Positions 35,325-48,100 of a stretch of DNA of 64,000 nt are shown here, in pieces; positions within the stretch are counted from its first letter, which is position 1; the number at the start of each line of letters is the position of its first letter. The translations under genes were made by a program, and so were the position numbers. The notes below the pieces were generated by a model. The model was not told the DNA's origin. It did not search any database and saw only the letters and a list, made by a program, of their open reading frames with translations. Origin of the DNA: Pictodentalium vernedei (Eukaryota; Mollusca; Scaphopoda; Dentaliida; Dentaliidae); the NCBI GenBank assembly GCA_031216915.1, contig CM062289.1, positions 441,883,587 through 441,947,586 of the forward strand. Reading direction: 5' to 3'.

Positions 35325-35985
35325 AAACAAGGGGCCCCAAGAGGACTTAATTGCTTACCTGACATGTTGTTCAAAGAACCGGGTCCAAAATTTCCAAACT
35401 AAAAATTTTTTTTTTCATCTTAAAATTGAACAAAACGTATAAAAACCAAATTTTTTTCCCCAGATTTTGGGACAAAATTTCCAAGTCGGAACCAGACCCC
35501 AATTTTTTGTTGTCCATCTCAAAATTGAACAAAATGCATAAAAAATCGAAAAAGTTTTTTTTTTAATTTTGGTCCAAATTTCTAAGTCCAAACCAGACCC
35601 AAAATTTTCAACCCAGGGACCCGATTTGAACATACTTGAATCTGACCCACCTAGAGATTATGTACACCAAATGTTAAAGGATTCTGACTGGTGGATCTGA
35701 AGAAGATTTTTCAAGAAATTTCCTCAAATTGCACTAAGTAAGGGATTTGTTTTGTATTTTATGGGTGCTATCCGAGTTATGCCCCTTGTGGTGCCCCCCC
35801 ACATGGGCGTGACAACTTTATTTGAAAAATTTGAATTGACATATGATAGGGAACATGCACACCAGACTTGGTTCAATTTGGTCGAGTAGTTTGTGAGGTG
35901 AAGTCGATAATGTAAAGTTTACACCGGCCGGCCGGCCGGAAAGTGATTTGTAAAGCACCCCTTAAGCTTCGCTCAGGTGAGCTAA
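35325..35985. mobile_element. Bivalve-type element, short relative of 22597-24976
   Basis: CAAGGGGCCCCAAGAGGAC, GCTTACCTGACATGTTG on the left and CGCTCAGGTGAGCTAATAA on the right. It has one unit of the GATTCTGACTGGTGGATCTG block. Confidence 0.65.
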
Positions 35986-36966
35986 TAATGGGACGGAACC
36001 CATAATAAAACTTGGTCGGTATTATTAGCGGGAAAATACACATACCAACTTTGGTTGAGATCAAATAATCCAAACTGGAGTTATTGGTAGGATACCAAAA
36101 ATGTTAATAGACGACTGCATTCTAAGTCAAAAAAGGGTTGTAAGTCATTTAAAAATAAATGGAGGGAACCCTTAATAGAACTTGGCCTGTATTACTAGCT
36201 GGGCAATACACATGCCCACTTTGGTTGAGATCAAATAATCCAAACTGGAGTTATTGGTCGGAAACCAAAAATGTTGATCAACGTTCAAATTCTAAGCAAA
36301 AAAATAAAGAGCCATAACTCTACTGCAAATGGGCCGCTAGAAACAGAAATCGAACCCAACCTGTATTTTGTTGTACTAAATCCACATGCCAAATTTAACT
36401 CAGCTCAAACCATTACAACTAAAGTTATCGTCCGGAAACGAAATGTTTCCATGGACGGATGACGAGACCATTCACATAATACATCACGTTTTTCAAATGG
36501 GCATATAAGAACTATGTACAGGCCTGCAGGCAAGGACTCATAAATTTAAAGGCTGTTCATGGCCACTTCTCAAGGTTATATACAGTAGTCAAACTCAAAG
36601 CTTTTTCAAGGCCCCTACCTTCACTGGTGTGAACTTGGCATTCCAGTCATTACCCCCGCTTCCAACTTCCATTGAAGCGAAGTGAGAGAAGGTGGGCAAT
36701 GACCAAAGGGTCCTAGTTAGTTCTACGCCTTCATGAATTTGTGTATACAGCTATTTTGCGGATATCATTTCATGAATATTCAAGGCTTTTCAAGGTCTTC
36801 TTGCTCATTTTCAGGATTTCAGGGCCTTGAAATGACCCTTCATCAAAGTCAAGGCCATTCCTTGAATCCAACATCCGGCAGGAACCTTGATGTAGCCCTG
36901 TGTTCAAATTTCAAGAAGGCCTGAAGCCTATAATGTTCAGTTTTGGGAAGGGAGGAAGGAGAGGCA
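35986..36966. other. Unassigned repeat-like sequence
   Basis: Two related blocks at about 36000-36110 and 36170-36280 (ACTTTGGTTGAGATCAAATA) form a 180-bp direct repeat of bivalve type. 36520-36930 has TCAAGG/CCTTGA-rich motifs resembling a decayed hAT interior. Confidence 0.45.
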
Positions 36967-39100
36967 GAAATAATAATAAACCAGAAATAATATTGTTATT
37001 CATAATAAACCAGAAATAATATTGTTATCCATAATAAACCAGAAATTAGTGCTGTAGGTTTACCGAAATTTTGGTTCGGTTTTTGTTTTTTACAAAAAAA
37101 CGAAAAACCGAACCGAAAAATATCTGCACTGTACGGTTTTTGTATAAAACGTCCCCGCCACTGTCACATAGTTTATGACAGCCTTGAATTTGACAGTTCA
37201 GTGTTGATCACAGGCCACCAACATGGCAGAGAAAACAAAACTAATGTGTTCTGCTGTTGACATCTTCTTTCCACGTCTGTTTTTGCTCTGTTCAGTGTTC
37301 ATAAGTTGAACTTATCAATTTAATTACTCAACTTAACTCAGTGATAGGAGAAATTGAAATATAAATACCGTATCTTATCTAAATTTTCGGACACTTTTTG
37401 TTTTCGGACACCATTTTTTCATAAAAAAAATAATTTTTTTAGGCCTCGAAATTTTCGGACACCCACTCAAAGATCATCCAGGACTGGTGTGGTGGGAAAA
37501 TCCCAGTGAAACATACCGGTAAATCCAAAATGACAATGATTTTCTTTTCAGTTGAATATTTCACTTTTCTTTCTTTATTTTATGTTAAAAACATGTATTG
37601 TATGCACAGAATATTGTTCAATGGAAATAGAATTATTAAAACAACATTATTTTCAAACTGGTTCTTTATTTATTGACAGGTAAGTATTGTTTTCCTTCTC
37701 AAACTGACATGTCTGACGAACCGACCAATCAATTTTTGGTTTTCAAAATGTGTGCTTTCTTTAGACTCCTTTGAGATTTGGAAAGAGAAAAACCCACAAA
37801 TGTTATGTTGAACTGACCTTAAATGACAACAATAATGAAAGGGTCCCATAAATAAATCCATATAATGAAGTATAAACCATGCACCAGCAACAGAACAGTG
37901 TAATTATTGCTTCGAATAAACATATTCAGTGCACTGAACACAAACAAAATTTTCCAGTATTAAAAATAGAACAAACGACAATGAGGTCAACACGTGCTGC
38001 TTCAGGGTTTCACAAAAATTAACACATGGACCCAAACACTGTCAAAGCAATCCGGTTTTCGATATTATTTTTTGATAAACATCAGCAGTGTATGTGGGGA
38101 GGACACGCTTCCAAAAACAAAAAATAGGAAATACGGGAGGAACTGTGGAGCTAATGCCAGTCATTATTTTTAAACAATTAATTTTGTATTCGCTTTTAGA
38201 AAATGTAGCATTTTGCGTTGCAGATCTGGGTAGGGGGGGTGGGGGGGAATATTTCTAAATCATGTTAATGGTAAGCATGTTAATGGAACAGACAAATTTG
38301 GGCCGTTTCAGTCGGCTCCAATAACATGTTTATTTGTTGGTATTCCGTGACGTCAGAATCAACATCAATGGAATAAATTCAATACATTTAATAGATCTAG
38401 CTTCAGTAGCCTGGGAGTTGGGAAGTTTAAAATCAGAACTTGAAAAAAGAAGTAACGCCAGTATTTTTTAAAATATTTTTATTTCATAAGTTTTTTTTTT
38501 GCAATAAAAGGCACTTTTCTTGTCAGTATCTTGAACTTTCTTCGCTTTTGTTCTGTGAGTGTGCCTGTGTTCAAGTGTGTTGCCAAACCATCCAAGTTGA
38601 ATGTCAACAACACGGTGATGTCTGTGACGGACTCAGCTACTTACTGACCAGTCCCACTTACACTAGTTACAGACGCAATCACACAAGACTGAAGACTGAC
38701 ATCTACTGAAAGTGTAAGATATGAAGGTAGAAGTTAGGTAGTATTATAGTACATATATTTACCATGAAATATACAAAGAGTGAATACCCAAATCAATTTA
38801 TCAAACAACAGTCAAAGTATGTCCAATTGTCCATTATTTTTCCACATTGTCAATCAGGGGCCGTTGCTTAAATCTCTGAAGTCAAACTGTCGTTTGCACC
38901 AATTCCAGTATCGTTAGGATCCGAAATGTGCACAATTTACACGGAAGACAGAGTACGTAGGGGAAAAACCGAAACCGAGGTTTTCCTCAACGAAAAAACC
39001 GAAACCGAACTGGATTTTGAAAAACCTGCAGCTCTACCAGAAATAAATTGTTATCCATAATAAACCAGAAATAATATTGTTATTCATAAGAAACCAATCA
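36967..39100. repeat. 29-bp minisatellite split by hAT
   Basis: Units starting CATAATAAACCAGAAATAAT repeat with a 29-bp period at about 36967-37046 and resume at 39037-39100, right up to the exon D splice donor. Confidence 0.8.
37047..39036. mobile_element. Non-autonomous hAT element in a minisatellite
   Basis: Termini TAGTGCTGTAGGTTT and AAACCTGCAGCTCTA, with an exact 8-bp duplication CCAGAAAT (37039-37046, 39037-39044). Sub-terminal stretches are rich in ACCGAAACCGA-type motifs. No recognisable transposase in nearly 2 kb. The right end is 70 bp from the p62 exon D donor. Confidence 0.9.
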
Positions 39101-39106
39101 ACTTAC

Positions 39107-39199
39107 ATCTATATTATAAAGGGACTGGCTCAGTTTATCTTTGAGTGGATTCAATTTTGCCATCTGAAATCGATCAAGAGTGCTTCGCATTTTAACAAC
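39107..39199 (-). CDS. GTF2H1: GTF2H1 exon D
   Basis: This 93-bp exon (31 codons) has acceptor TTTATTTCAG and donor ATAGAT|GTAAGT. It encodes VVKMRSTLDRFQMAKLNPL then KDKLSQSLYNID, continuing p62 directly after FLEEK of exon C. A 29-bp minisatellite interrupted by a 2-kb hAT element starts within a few bases of the donor. The following exon, expected to encode the C-terminal LVxHIEEM-like helix, was not found. Confidence 0.92.
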
Positions 39200-42100
39200 C
39201 TGAAATAAATTAATTTAATATAACTTAAGTGATAAATGATTTCTTCTTATAATAAGGCACCTTCATAACTGAAATTGTGGAATGTGGATTATTTATTTAT
39301 TGGCGTTTAAGGTCATATACTTATGCACAATGACTAATCGTGACAGTTTTACGAGTGGAGGAAGCCGGAGTATTCAGAGAGAACCACCGAGCTCGATGAG
39401 CAACTGTCAGCTCCTCAACATTCTAACTATTTCAAGCTCTGCTCAAGCAGGGTTACAGTGGTTGAAGGCATGTGCACCATCGATGTGCAGTACGCCTTAG
39501 TACTTAGTGCCCTCATGTAGGCAACTGGGATAAAGTGGCTTGCCCAAGGATACAACGCAGGTCGTCCTGGATGGGGATCGAACTCGGGACCTCTAGCATA
39601 GAAGTCCAACAGTCTACCACTGAGCCACTACGCTCCCTGTGGAGTGTGAATTGGGGAGCAACCCTACAGAAATAGGGGAGAGTGGCATGCAATTCCCATG
39701 GTAACATTAAGGTGAGCGGTAGGTGAGAATATAAAAACTGCCACTTTTAACTGGTAGAGTGCTGAATTATTTTGGGTTGTCAAAATTTGTTCACTCTCTT
39801 TGTTTTGTCACAATTCATGGGAGAGTGCTAAAGGCACTCTCCCATGAATTGTAACAAAACAAATCCACGCAGATGAAATAATTTCAATCCTAATGTAAGA
39901 GATGGGTGGTTAACAGAAAATTCAGTCAGGTTACGGTTTTGTTATCAAAACCAAAACCAGAATCGAAACAATTATAGAAAACCTGTTGTCGTGGTTTTCA
40001 ACTTCAATGCTGGAATAATCAGGTTTTCACTTCTCAGGAATAGAGAGAAATGACCTAAAGTTAATCTTGTTTTCAAACTTCAGAGTCGCGATACCCCTTT
40101 TTTTCGAACAGCTGCACTAATTTGGTATTGCATTCGAGCGTAGCATTTGCCGTGAAAATAGGTGACAAAATTGCTTCTTGCGCATCGTGTTTCAAACATT
40201 CATCTGTTTATCAAATACAATTTCCTTTGCAGAACTGGAACTTGTCACCTGTTCCACATTTATAATGACAAATATATTTATTTCCACACGTAATTTTGAA
40301 AGCTTGAACTCCAAAGACAGAGACAAAATCACAGCTGATGTTGGATGAAAATTTAGGGTTACAATGATCTATATGAGCGACTTTTACTTGGATGAAATTT
40401 TTATGGTCGGCATGTTTTAGGGTGTGTTGGGTTACCCTACACACAGGTATTTTGGAGGGGGAGGTGGGGGGGGACTAATTTTGCAAGACTCCAGGAAAAA
40501 ATTATATTTCTCAAACTTGAAACTCTTGATAATTTATGCAAATGCATTGTGCTCAGGACATCGAGAGTACCGGTATATTATACAGGTGTGTTGCCCTGGA
40601 AAGGGAGTCCCTGGGACACTGACTGGCACTAAATACATCTTCTTATATGCAAGTGCAATATATTGTTATGTTTGTACAGTGAAAACCAAAATCAAAACCG
40701 AAAACCCGACTCTTTGAATGAAACCGAAACTAGAACCGTCATGAAATTTGAAAACCACCCATCTCTACCAAATGTTCTAATAAAATACAAATAATGGCCT
40801 GAGAAACAGAAAATATGAGCAGGAATATTCGCCACCAGCAGGCACTGCACTAATGGAATACTCCTATTATCAGGCCAGCAAATAAGCCATCTGACATTTG
40901 CAAAATGAGGTCCCAAGAGGGTGAATTTGATGATGCTATCTCATATATTGGGCCAATTTATTCCCTGGGTACCTCTTTCTGTTTAGTTTGAGACTGTGAT
41001 TCAGATTGTGAGGTTCACAGAGGGTAAATTTAGTGATGCTACCCTGCTAGGCAGGGTAGCATCACTAAATTCACCCTCTGGGGACCTCATTTTGTAGATG
41101 ACAGTCTGCTTATTTTCTGGCTTGCCTATTATATGAGTATTTTTCATAGGAATAGTTGCTATTCAGTTAACCCTTTACCCAACGAATCGCCCGCATCCGC
41201 CTGCGTAATATGCAAATAGAGCAGCTGAAAAAATATTATTTTTCGAAAAATTTCAACAAAACCATATCATGTGACCCCTCTTTGGAACGAGCTCGTTGAA
41301 CTCATTCCAAAGAGGGGTCACATGATATGGTTTTGTTGACATTTTTTGAAAAATTTAAAAAAATTGTATTTAAAATAATAAATTTTTAAATCGTCTGCAA
41401 TGGGTTAAAGGGGCTCCACTGCACTAACTATTAATTTAAGTGAAACAAGAGGCAACTGAAGAGCCTGTGCTCCAAGAACTGATCAACTCTGGGTTTGTTG
41501 CTCCACTTATGTTACCATGGAGAAAACAGTGGATACAGACTGAGGGCAAGTGGAACACAGCGTGCTTCAAGAACATTTTGGCTTGTATAATGCACAGGTG
41601 AATGACTGCACTCCCATTTCATAGAGACCTGGTGGTTTAATCTACAGAGGGCTGAACTATAAGAACACTTCTACCTACCTTCTCTTCAAGGAATTTCGAT
41701 ACCGTAGGAAAACAAGACCAAAAATGTCTCAAAAGTTCACACAGTGCAGAATACAACTGTCGTACCTCTTCCTGTGTATCTTTTTCAATGAGTTCTGAAA
41801 AAAACATAAAATTAGTTTAAATGGATCTTCCCTTAACAGACAGTTTGCAGTAAAGGATTCCTGTAAGAATGATACATCACTAAGCTCCATATTCATGCTG
41901 CAAAATAAAGAGAAATACCAGTTAACCCTTTACCTAATGAATCGACCACAGCTGTCTGCATAATTCACAACTTAGCCCTTTACCTAGCACGAAAAGCAGA
42001 CGACACCTGCAAACAAAATTCTTGAATAACTAAATATTTTCATTTTTAGTCTAAAAAATATAGCTTATGACCCCTCACTAGAACGAGCTCATTGAGCTCG

Positions 42101-45100
42101 TTCCAATGAGGGGTCATAAGCTGTGTTTTTGAGACAAAAATAAAAAAAAACGCGACATCGACGCCGTAGCTGCGACGGGTGGTGCAATATCACAAAATTC
42201 TAAGTTCATCAAGGGCCATAACTCCAAGAAAAATATCTGGAACAACACATGCATAGAACAGTGGCTAGACATCAATAAGATACACGTACATGCCAAATAT
42301 AAAGTCATTCCATCAAGTATTTCAAAAGTTATTGAGTTTTGAAACTCGTTGGTCACAGACAAACTCGTTGGTCACAGACAGACCGACCGACAGACAGACA
42401 GACAGACCGACATTGCCACTTATAGAGCTGCTAGTCGCAGCTAAAAATATTGAAAACTGAATGGCGATTTTTTGTAAATAGCACTGGCCGGTTTTGGCTG
42501 TTACATTGGGAAAAGAGTTAAGCAGTTTCTGAAAACATTTCAGCAAAACCATATCATGTGATCCCTCATTGTCGTTGAACTCATTCCAATGAGGGGTCAG
42601 ATGATATGGTTGTGTTGAAATTTTTGGAAAAGTTTTTAAAAAAATAATTAAAATAATTAATAAATTTTGACACCCTGTGTGATGGTGAAGGGTTAAATTA
42701 ATCCTGGATTACAGATTATATTTTAGAAGCCTGTTTTAACCCTTTGCCCAGTGTAACCATAATAACCAGCCAATTTTTGCCTCATTTATCTATTTACTGA
42801 GGTTTAATGACACTTTTGACTCCCAGTGTCACCTCGTGTCAAACAGTTTTATGGGTGGAGGAGGCCGGAGACCTGGAGCGAACCACTGAGCAATGGCGAG
42901 CAACTGCAAGACTCCCTACACACAAATGCCACACAAGTATGGTTAACATTACCTGAAGACAAGTCCACCATCAACATGCAATACACAGTAGTCGACAGCA
43001 CCACTGTGCCCCCACATTTACAGTTGGGATTCAGGCCTGGCATTCTTTAGGAGTGCAGGAGTGCTGCACGCCTACTGCATGCCTAGCAAATTTAAGGAAG
43101 GCAATTTTTTGCACCCCTTGATTTTCTGGAATGCCAGACCTGTTTGGGACTGCCTTTAAAATCTATTATCATTTGTCAATGTTACATTGATTCGCAATAA
43201 TTCATGACCCATTCTGTGTCGCATTTCGATACATTTTGAGTGTAGAAAACAGTCACATAAGAATTGAATGCAACATTTTGAATAATGAGAATATGTGTGT
43301 GCCAATTTTTCCACTACAGTTACAACTAGAAGTCCTGTCACGAATTGTGCGCTTATCTATTCTTAATTGCACGTAGGAATTTGCGTGCAATTGCCCTATC
43401 GAATGGCATCCAAAGCACGGCAGGTTCTCCTGGCTACTCATAGCAAACACAGGCAATGTTTCTGCCAATGGACCTCCGGGTTACCCGATTTGCAGAATTT
43501 GAAAGCCTTAATATGGTCATAACGTGTAGATTAATGCGCAGATCGACGTGCTATTTGTGCGCATTTCATGACAGGACTTCTAGTTTTAACTGTATGTAGT
43601 ACAATTTTTCAGTCACAATAGTAATACCTTGAAGAAAATATACAGTACATAGAGAGTGTATTATCAATAAATTACCTGTGGAGTAATGATTTCTCTCAAG
43701 CAATAAATGCTAATTTGATACAAATCGCAATTAGCATAAGCAAAGATTCAGCCAGTGGACCTCCGGATTAAACCCGCAGATCCACTGGTTGAAACTTGGC
43801 TTGTCCTTCTTGTGTTTCTGTACGAAATTTGAGAGTAGCACCTTGGGTGGTACCTCCACTCCATGGGTGATTGGGTGACAATGCACCCTCCACATACTGT
43901 AACCGAATAGCATACAAGTATGTGTATTGAAAATTCCAGGTGCAATTGCACTCCCAAGCAATCGGACGAGGCCAATTGTTTTGCACTCCTTGATTTTCTA
44001 GACTACTGGGCCTGGGGATTAAGTGCCTTGCCCAAGGATGCAACAAAGTTACCGATGTTTGGGATCGAACCGCGGACGCTTCCATTTAAATTCCAAAATT
44101 CTAATCCCAGAGCCAACATGCTCCAATTTTTGCCTCAAAAAACATAGCTCATGACCCCTTATTGCTCATAGATCTTTTTCCTATATGTCATACGCTATAT
44201 TTTTGATAAAATGAAAATGTTTAGTTGGGCCTAAAAAAATAAAAAATCTGTTTCTCAGGCCCTCCCGCATGGTCCTTTTAGCTGCCGCATGCTCTCTTTT
44301 TATAACCTATTTAAACTTGAAAAAAATTAAAATTAAATGGTTTATGTCTGATATTTTACCCAAGTTAAAAAAATTTATGAATTTGTCCCTTGAGTGCAAG
44401 AAGGCTTTGCAATGCTTTAGCATTGCAAAGCCTTCTTGCACTCAAGGGATGAAATACACCACCACCCATGCTATTCTGTAGATTATGAGGCCAAAACCTT
44501 GAACCAAGAACATGAACTTTTGATGGCAAAGAAGTAATTACAAAAATAAAAAATAAAATAAAAAACCGCTCGCCCGCATGCAATTTCACAAATAATGGCC
44601 TGAGAAACAGAAGATCTACTTTGTGTGGCCTTATCAAAGAATGTTTGAATTGTTAAATACAGGATTAACAAATTCAGACGTCAAGTGATTACTTACTAAA
44701 CTGACCAAAGCTATAAACGGTGCTGGAAATTAACAAAACTGACATATGCAGTTTTAAACTCACGTGAAATCAGTCAGGAGTAAATTGCACCTGTAAAATG
44801 GTAGTATATGAATTTTCAAGGGAATACTGTCACCAAACACCAGAAACCTTAATCTATAAGGAATTGCTGAATTATGACAGTAACTTGCCACTGGCCACAG
44901 AGTGCTGCTTTCTCAAAACAACACACATTTATATGCCCTCACAGTATATTAGTGCTCCACAATATATTTCAACAAGTGCATTTTTTAGGTCCTGTAAAAA
45001 AAAAGCACTGGTGCTGATGGGTGCAATTACACTCACACCCGTCTCATTTCCAGGATTGCAATAAACACAAAAATTATCATTCAAACTGTCTTGACATATT

Positions 45101-48100
45101 TTTTCTCAAGATAAAGATTTCAGTTCTTGTTGCAAATAAGCTCATTTTCAACTAATAATTTGTTTTTATTAGTTTTTCACTCATGGCTATTAGCTATATA
45201 AGTAAGAACATATTTTAATTCAATGATTCATCTTTACTGGTAGTTCCCTGATAAGTGAATAAAAACTATGGTGATCATTTTTAAAAATTATATCGACAAC
45301 TGCCATATTTTCCAACTTTCAAATCCAGTGATCTTGGTCCTTCCAATATAAACACTTTATTCATATTTTGTTTGTGAAGCTCCAGGAGCTCTGTCAAACA
45401 AGATAAAACAGAAAACAATATTTAACCCTTTGAGACTTTAATTATCCTGACGTTCAAACGTCACTGCAAATTCAGTTTCTTCAACGTTTTTCAAAATGCG
45501 ACTTCAAACGTCGGAAAATACCAATAACAAGATATTTTTCACATTAGTAATTATCTGGTTGAGGGCTAGATTATTTTTGGTGGTCTGAATTTGATATTCA
45601 AAACTTGTTTCATTACAAATTATTGGAGAGTGCCCACAGGCACTCTCCAATAATTTGTAATAAAACAAATTTATATAAATAAAGTTAAAAAATTTATAGT
45701 AATTTATATATTTTTTATACTTCCCAATGACCCAGACATAGCTGGTGCTAACTCTTAAAAATCTAGGGCCAAACACAAATTTTGCCCCCCAATCCCCAAA
45801 ATTTGCATCTAAAACCAAAGAAATCATGTCCTGAATGGCCCTTTATACTTCGCCTCTACTGCGCATGCGCAGTGTCAAGGAGGTCCCGAAATTGGTGCCA
45901 TTTATCATTCTTACAATCAGTGCCTGGTCAACGCTATGTACTCAGCGGGGAGGTATGAGTTCCCAACTCCTAGGAGGGCCATTCCCGTCTGGGTCATTGG
46001 TAAGTATAAAAAATATATAAATTACTATAAAGTTTTTAACATTTTTATACTGTACCAATGACCCAGACATAGCTGAATAGTAAAAAGGCTGGAGGGCCTA
46101 GGACATAGAGGAAAATCCAATAAGCTCAACTATATAAAATAGAGTCATCCCCTCGAGGAGAAAAGGAGTATTAGGCTTTACATGTATCTTTCTTATTTAT
46201 GATAAATTAGAAAGACACAACACCCTCCATAATTGAGCATCATAACATTCATGTTCTCTATTAACATCCAGTATAATCCTTATACTAATTATTTTTAAAG
46301 TAAGCCAATAAATAAAGTTAGTCCAGAGAATTGAGACTCTTTATACTCTCTTAAAAGTGTCCGAGGATTATATATTAACGCCCGTTTGACATATTCAAAT
46401 GCTACACTTTAAAAAAGACATGAATGAATTTTTTAAACATTAACTTTTCACTTTAAAACCATCCCAGTAACAGCTCAGAATTACTGACTCCAGAGGAGGT
46501 ATCCCCTTGTTTTCATTATAAAACAGGTGACCCAAGGGAACCCCCTCCCCCCCCCCCCCCCCCTTGCCCTGGGTCAAATAGCCCAGAGCGAAGAGACCAA
46601 CAAGACGGAGTCACTGCCTGAACAGAAAGCCTACATGACTATAGTTGCAACTGTTTAGTGAACGACATTCTGAGCAGCAGATAATGGACTTAAACACTGC
46701 AGGTCTCCAGAAATGGACTCAATATTTCTGAGATAAAAATTCTTGAATGTGGATGGCTGAGACCAATATGCAGCCTACATTAAATCTGTAATAGCAACAC
46801 TATTTGCAGAAGCCCAAGATGTAAAAAGAGCTATTACTTCATGAGCCGAAATCTTAAGCACAGACTGCTGAGTTAAAGATAGATTATCATAAGCAGTACA
46901 GATAGTTAATTGAATCCATCTAGCAATAGAATGGACCGTAATGTCCTTTCTATTAGGCATCAGAGACAGAAGAAGCTTTTACATCCTTTCTGATAAACTG
47001 AGATCTTGTTTATAAATACATAAAGCTCTAACCGGACAGAGTGAAGGCCTATGCCCATCTGAAGACGGAAGGGCCTTAATAACAATAGGTTCCGGATATT
47101 TATTAGGAGCCTGATTCTTGGCCAAAAATCCAACATTAGTAGTAAAGATAATAGTGTTCCCGATACTACGAAAGTGAGAATCGTCCACCGATAGTGCATG
47201 AAGCTCACTGACTCTTCAGCAGAAGAGAAAGCTAATGCTGTCTTATAAGACCAGAATTTGAAGTCTACTGTCTCAAGAGGCTCAAATGGTTTTCTTTTAG
47301 TTTAAGAAGAACCCAAGCTAAACTCCATTTAGGAATTAATCTAAGGGTTCTAGGTCTATTTATCAAAAAGTTTCTAACTAATTTAGATAAAGAGACATTA
47401 GATCCAATTGTAAACTATCATGGTGTGCATAGGTATCAGATAACATAGACCTATAACCTTTAATAGTAACAGGCTGCAGTTGATCTCGTCAAACAAGTAT
47501 ACTAGAAAGTTTGCAATGTCTGGTATGGAGGGATCAAAAATATCAACATAATGATCCCTACACCAACGACGAAAGACCTTCCACTTAGCCGCATAGTATA
47601 GCGAAGAGGAGGTCCTCCTACAGTTAGAAATCGCGTCCACTGCTCGTCCTGTACAATGCTTGCCATGCAAGAAGGACTGCACAACGGAATACGTGAAGGT
47701 TGAGACCTTGCGGGTTGTGATGAAGTTGACACGATTTCCCCAGTGAAAGAAGATCCTCTCGTGGAGGAAGTTTTCGCGGTAAGTCCCACAGCAGACACCT
47801 GAGTAAATTTATCCACGGTCTCTGTGGAGACAGAGATGCTACCAACAGAATTGTATTGTGATTGTTTTATCTCAGCAATATTTGCTGAATCAACAGCGCT
47901 GGAGGATACGCATATCCTATCATTCCGTCCCATGAGATTGATAGAGCGTTTACTGCATATGCTCGGGGATCCGGACATGGTGACAGATACGTCTGCAATT
48001 GATTGTTGAGTTGTGTCACAAATAAGTCTATCATTGGCCGCTCCCATTGGTAGCAAATCTGATTGAATACCTGTTTGTTGAGAGTCCATTCTGAAGGCAA

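Larger units (their letters stand above)
43032..44012. mobile_element. Non-autonomous hAT-like element, nested in a SINE
   Basis: Starts CAGGCCTGGCATTCT and ends near TACTGGGCC(TG). The flanks TTGGGATT and TGGGGATT are a probable 8-bp duplication, and the SINE body resumes in register afterwards. It contains two further TA-flanked MITEs (43317-43592, 43643-43899). The exact right end is ambiguous by two bases. Confidence 0.72.
42785..44122 (-). mobile_element. SINE, tRNA-like head, tail type b, split by an hAT element
   Basis: The tail b to mid-body part is 42785-43031; the rest of the body (GTGCCTTGCCCAAGGATGC) and a GTTCGATCCC-type tRNA head are at 44013-44122. The 15-bp target duplication CCAATTTTTGCCTCA lies at 42770-42784 and 44123-44137. 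Removing the insert leaves about 356 bp, the normal SINE length. Confidence 0.85.
42740..44221. mobile_element. piggyBac-like MITE, family B, split by a SINE nest
   Basis: TTAA at 42736-42739 and CCCTTTGCCCAGTGTAACC on the left; right remnant at 44138-44221 with AACATAGCTCATGACCCC. The 15-bp SINE duplication joins the two halves. The right terminus is lost. Confidence 0.68.

Noticed and set aside
41800..41900. Open frame continuing upstream of p62 exon C through the acceptor, with a second TTTTGCAG acceptor
   Set aside because: Using it from exon B would give an immediate stop; the nearer acceptor restores the conserved frame.
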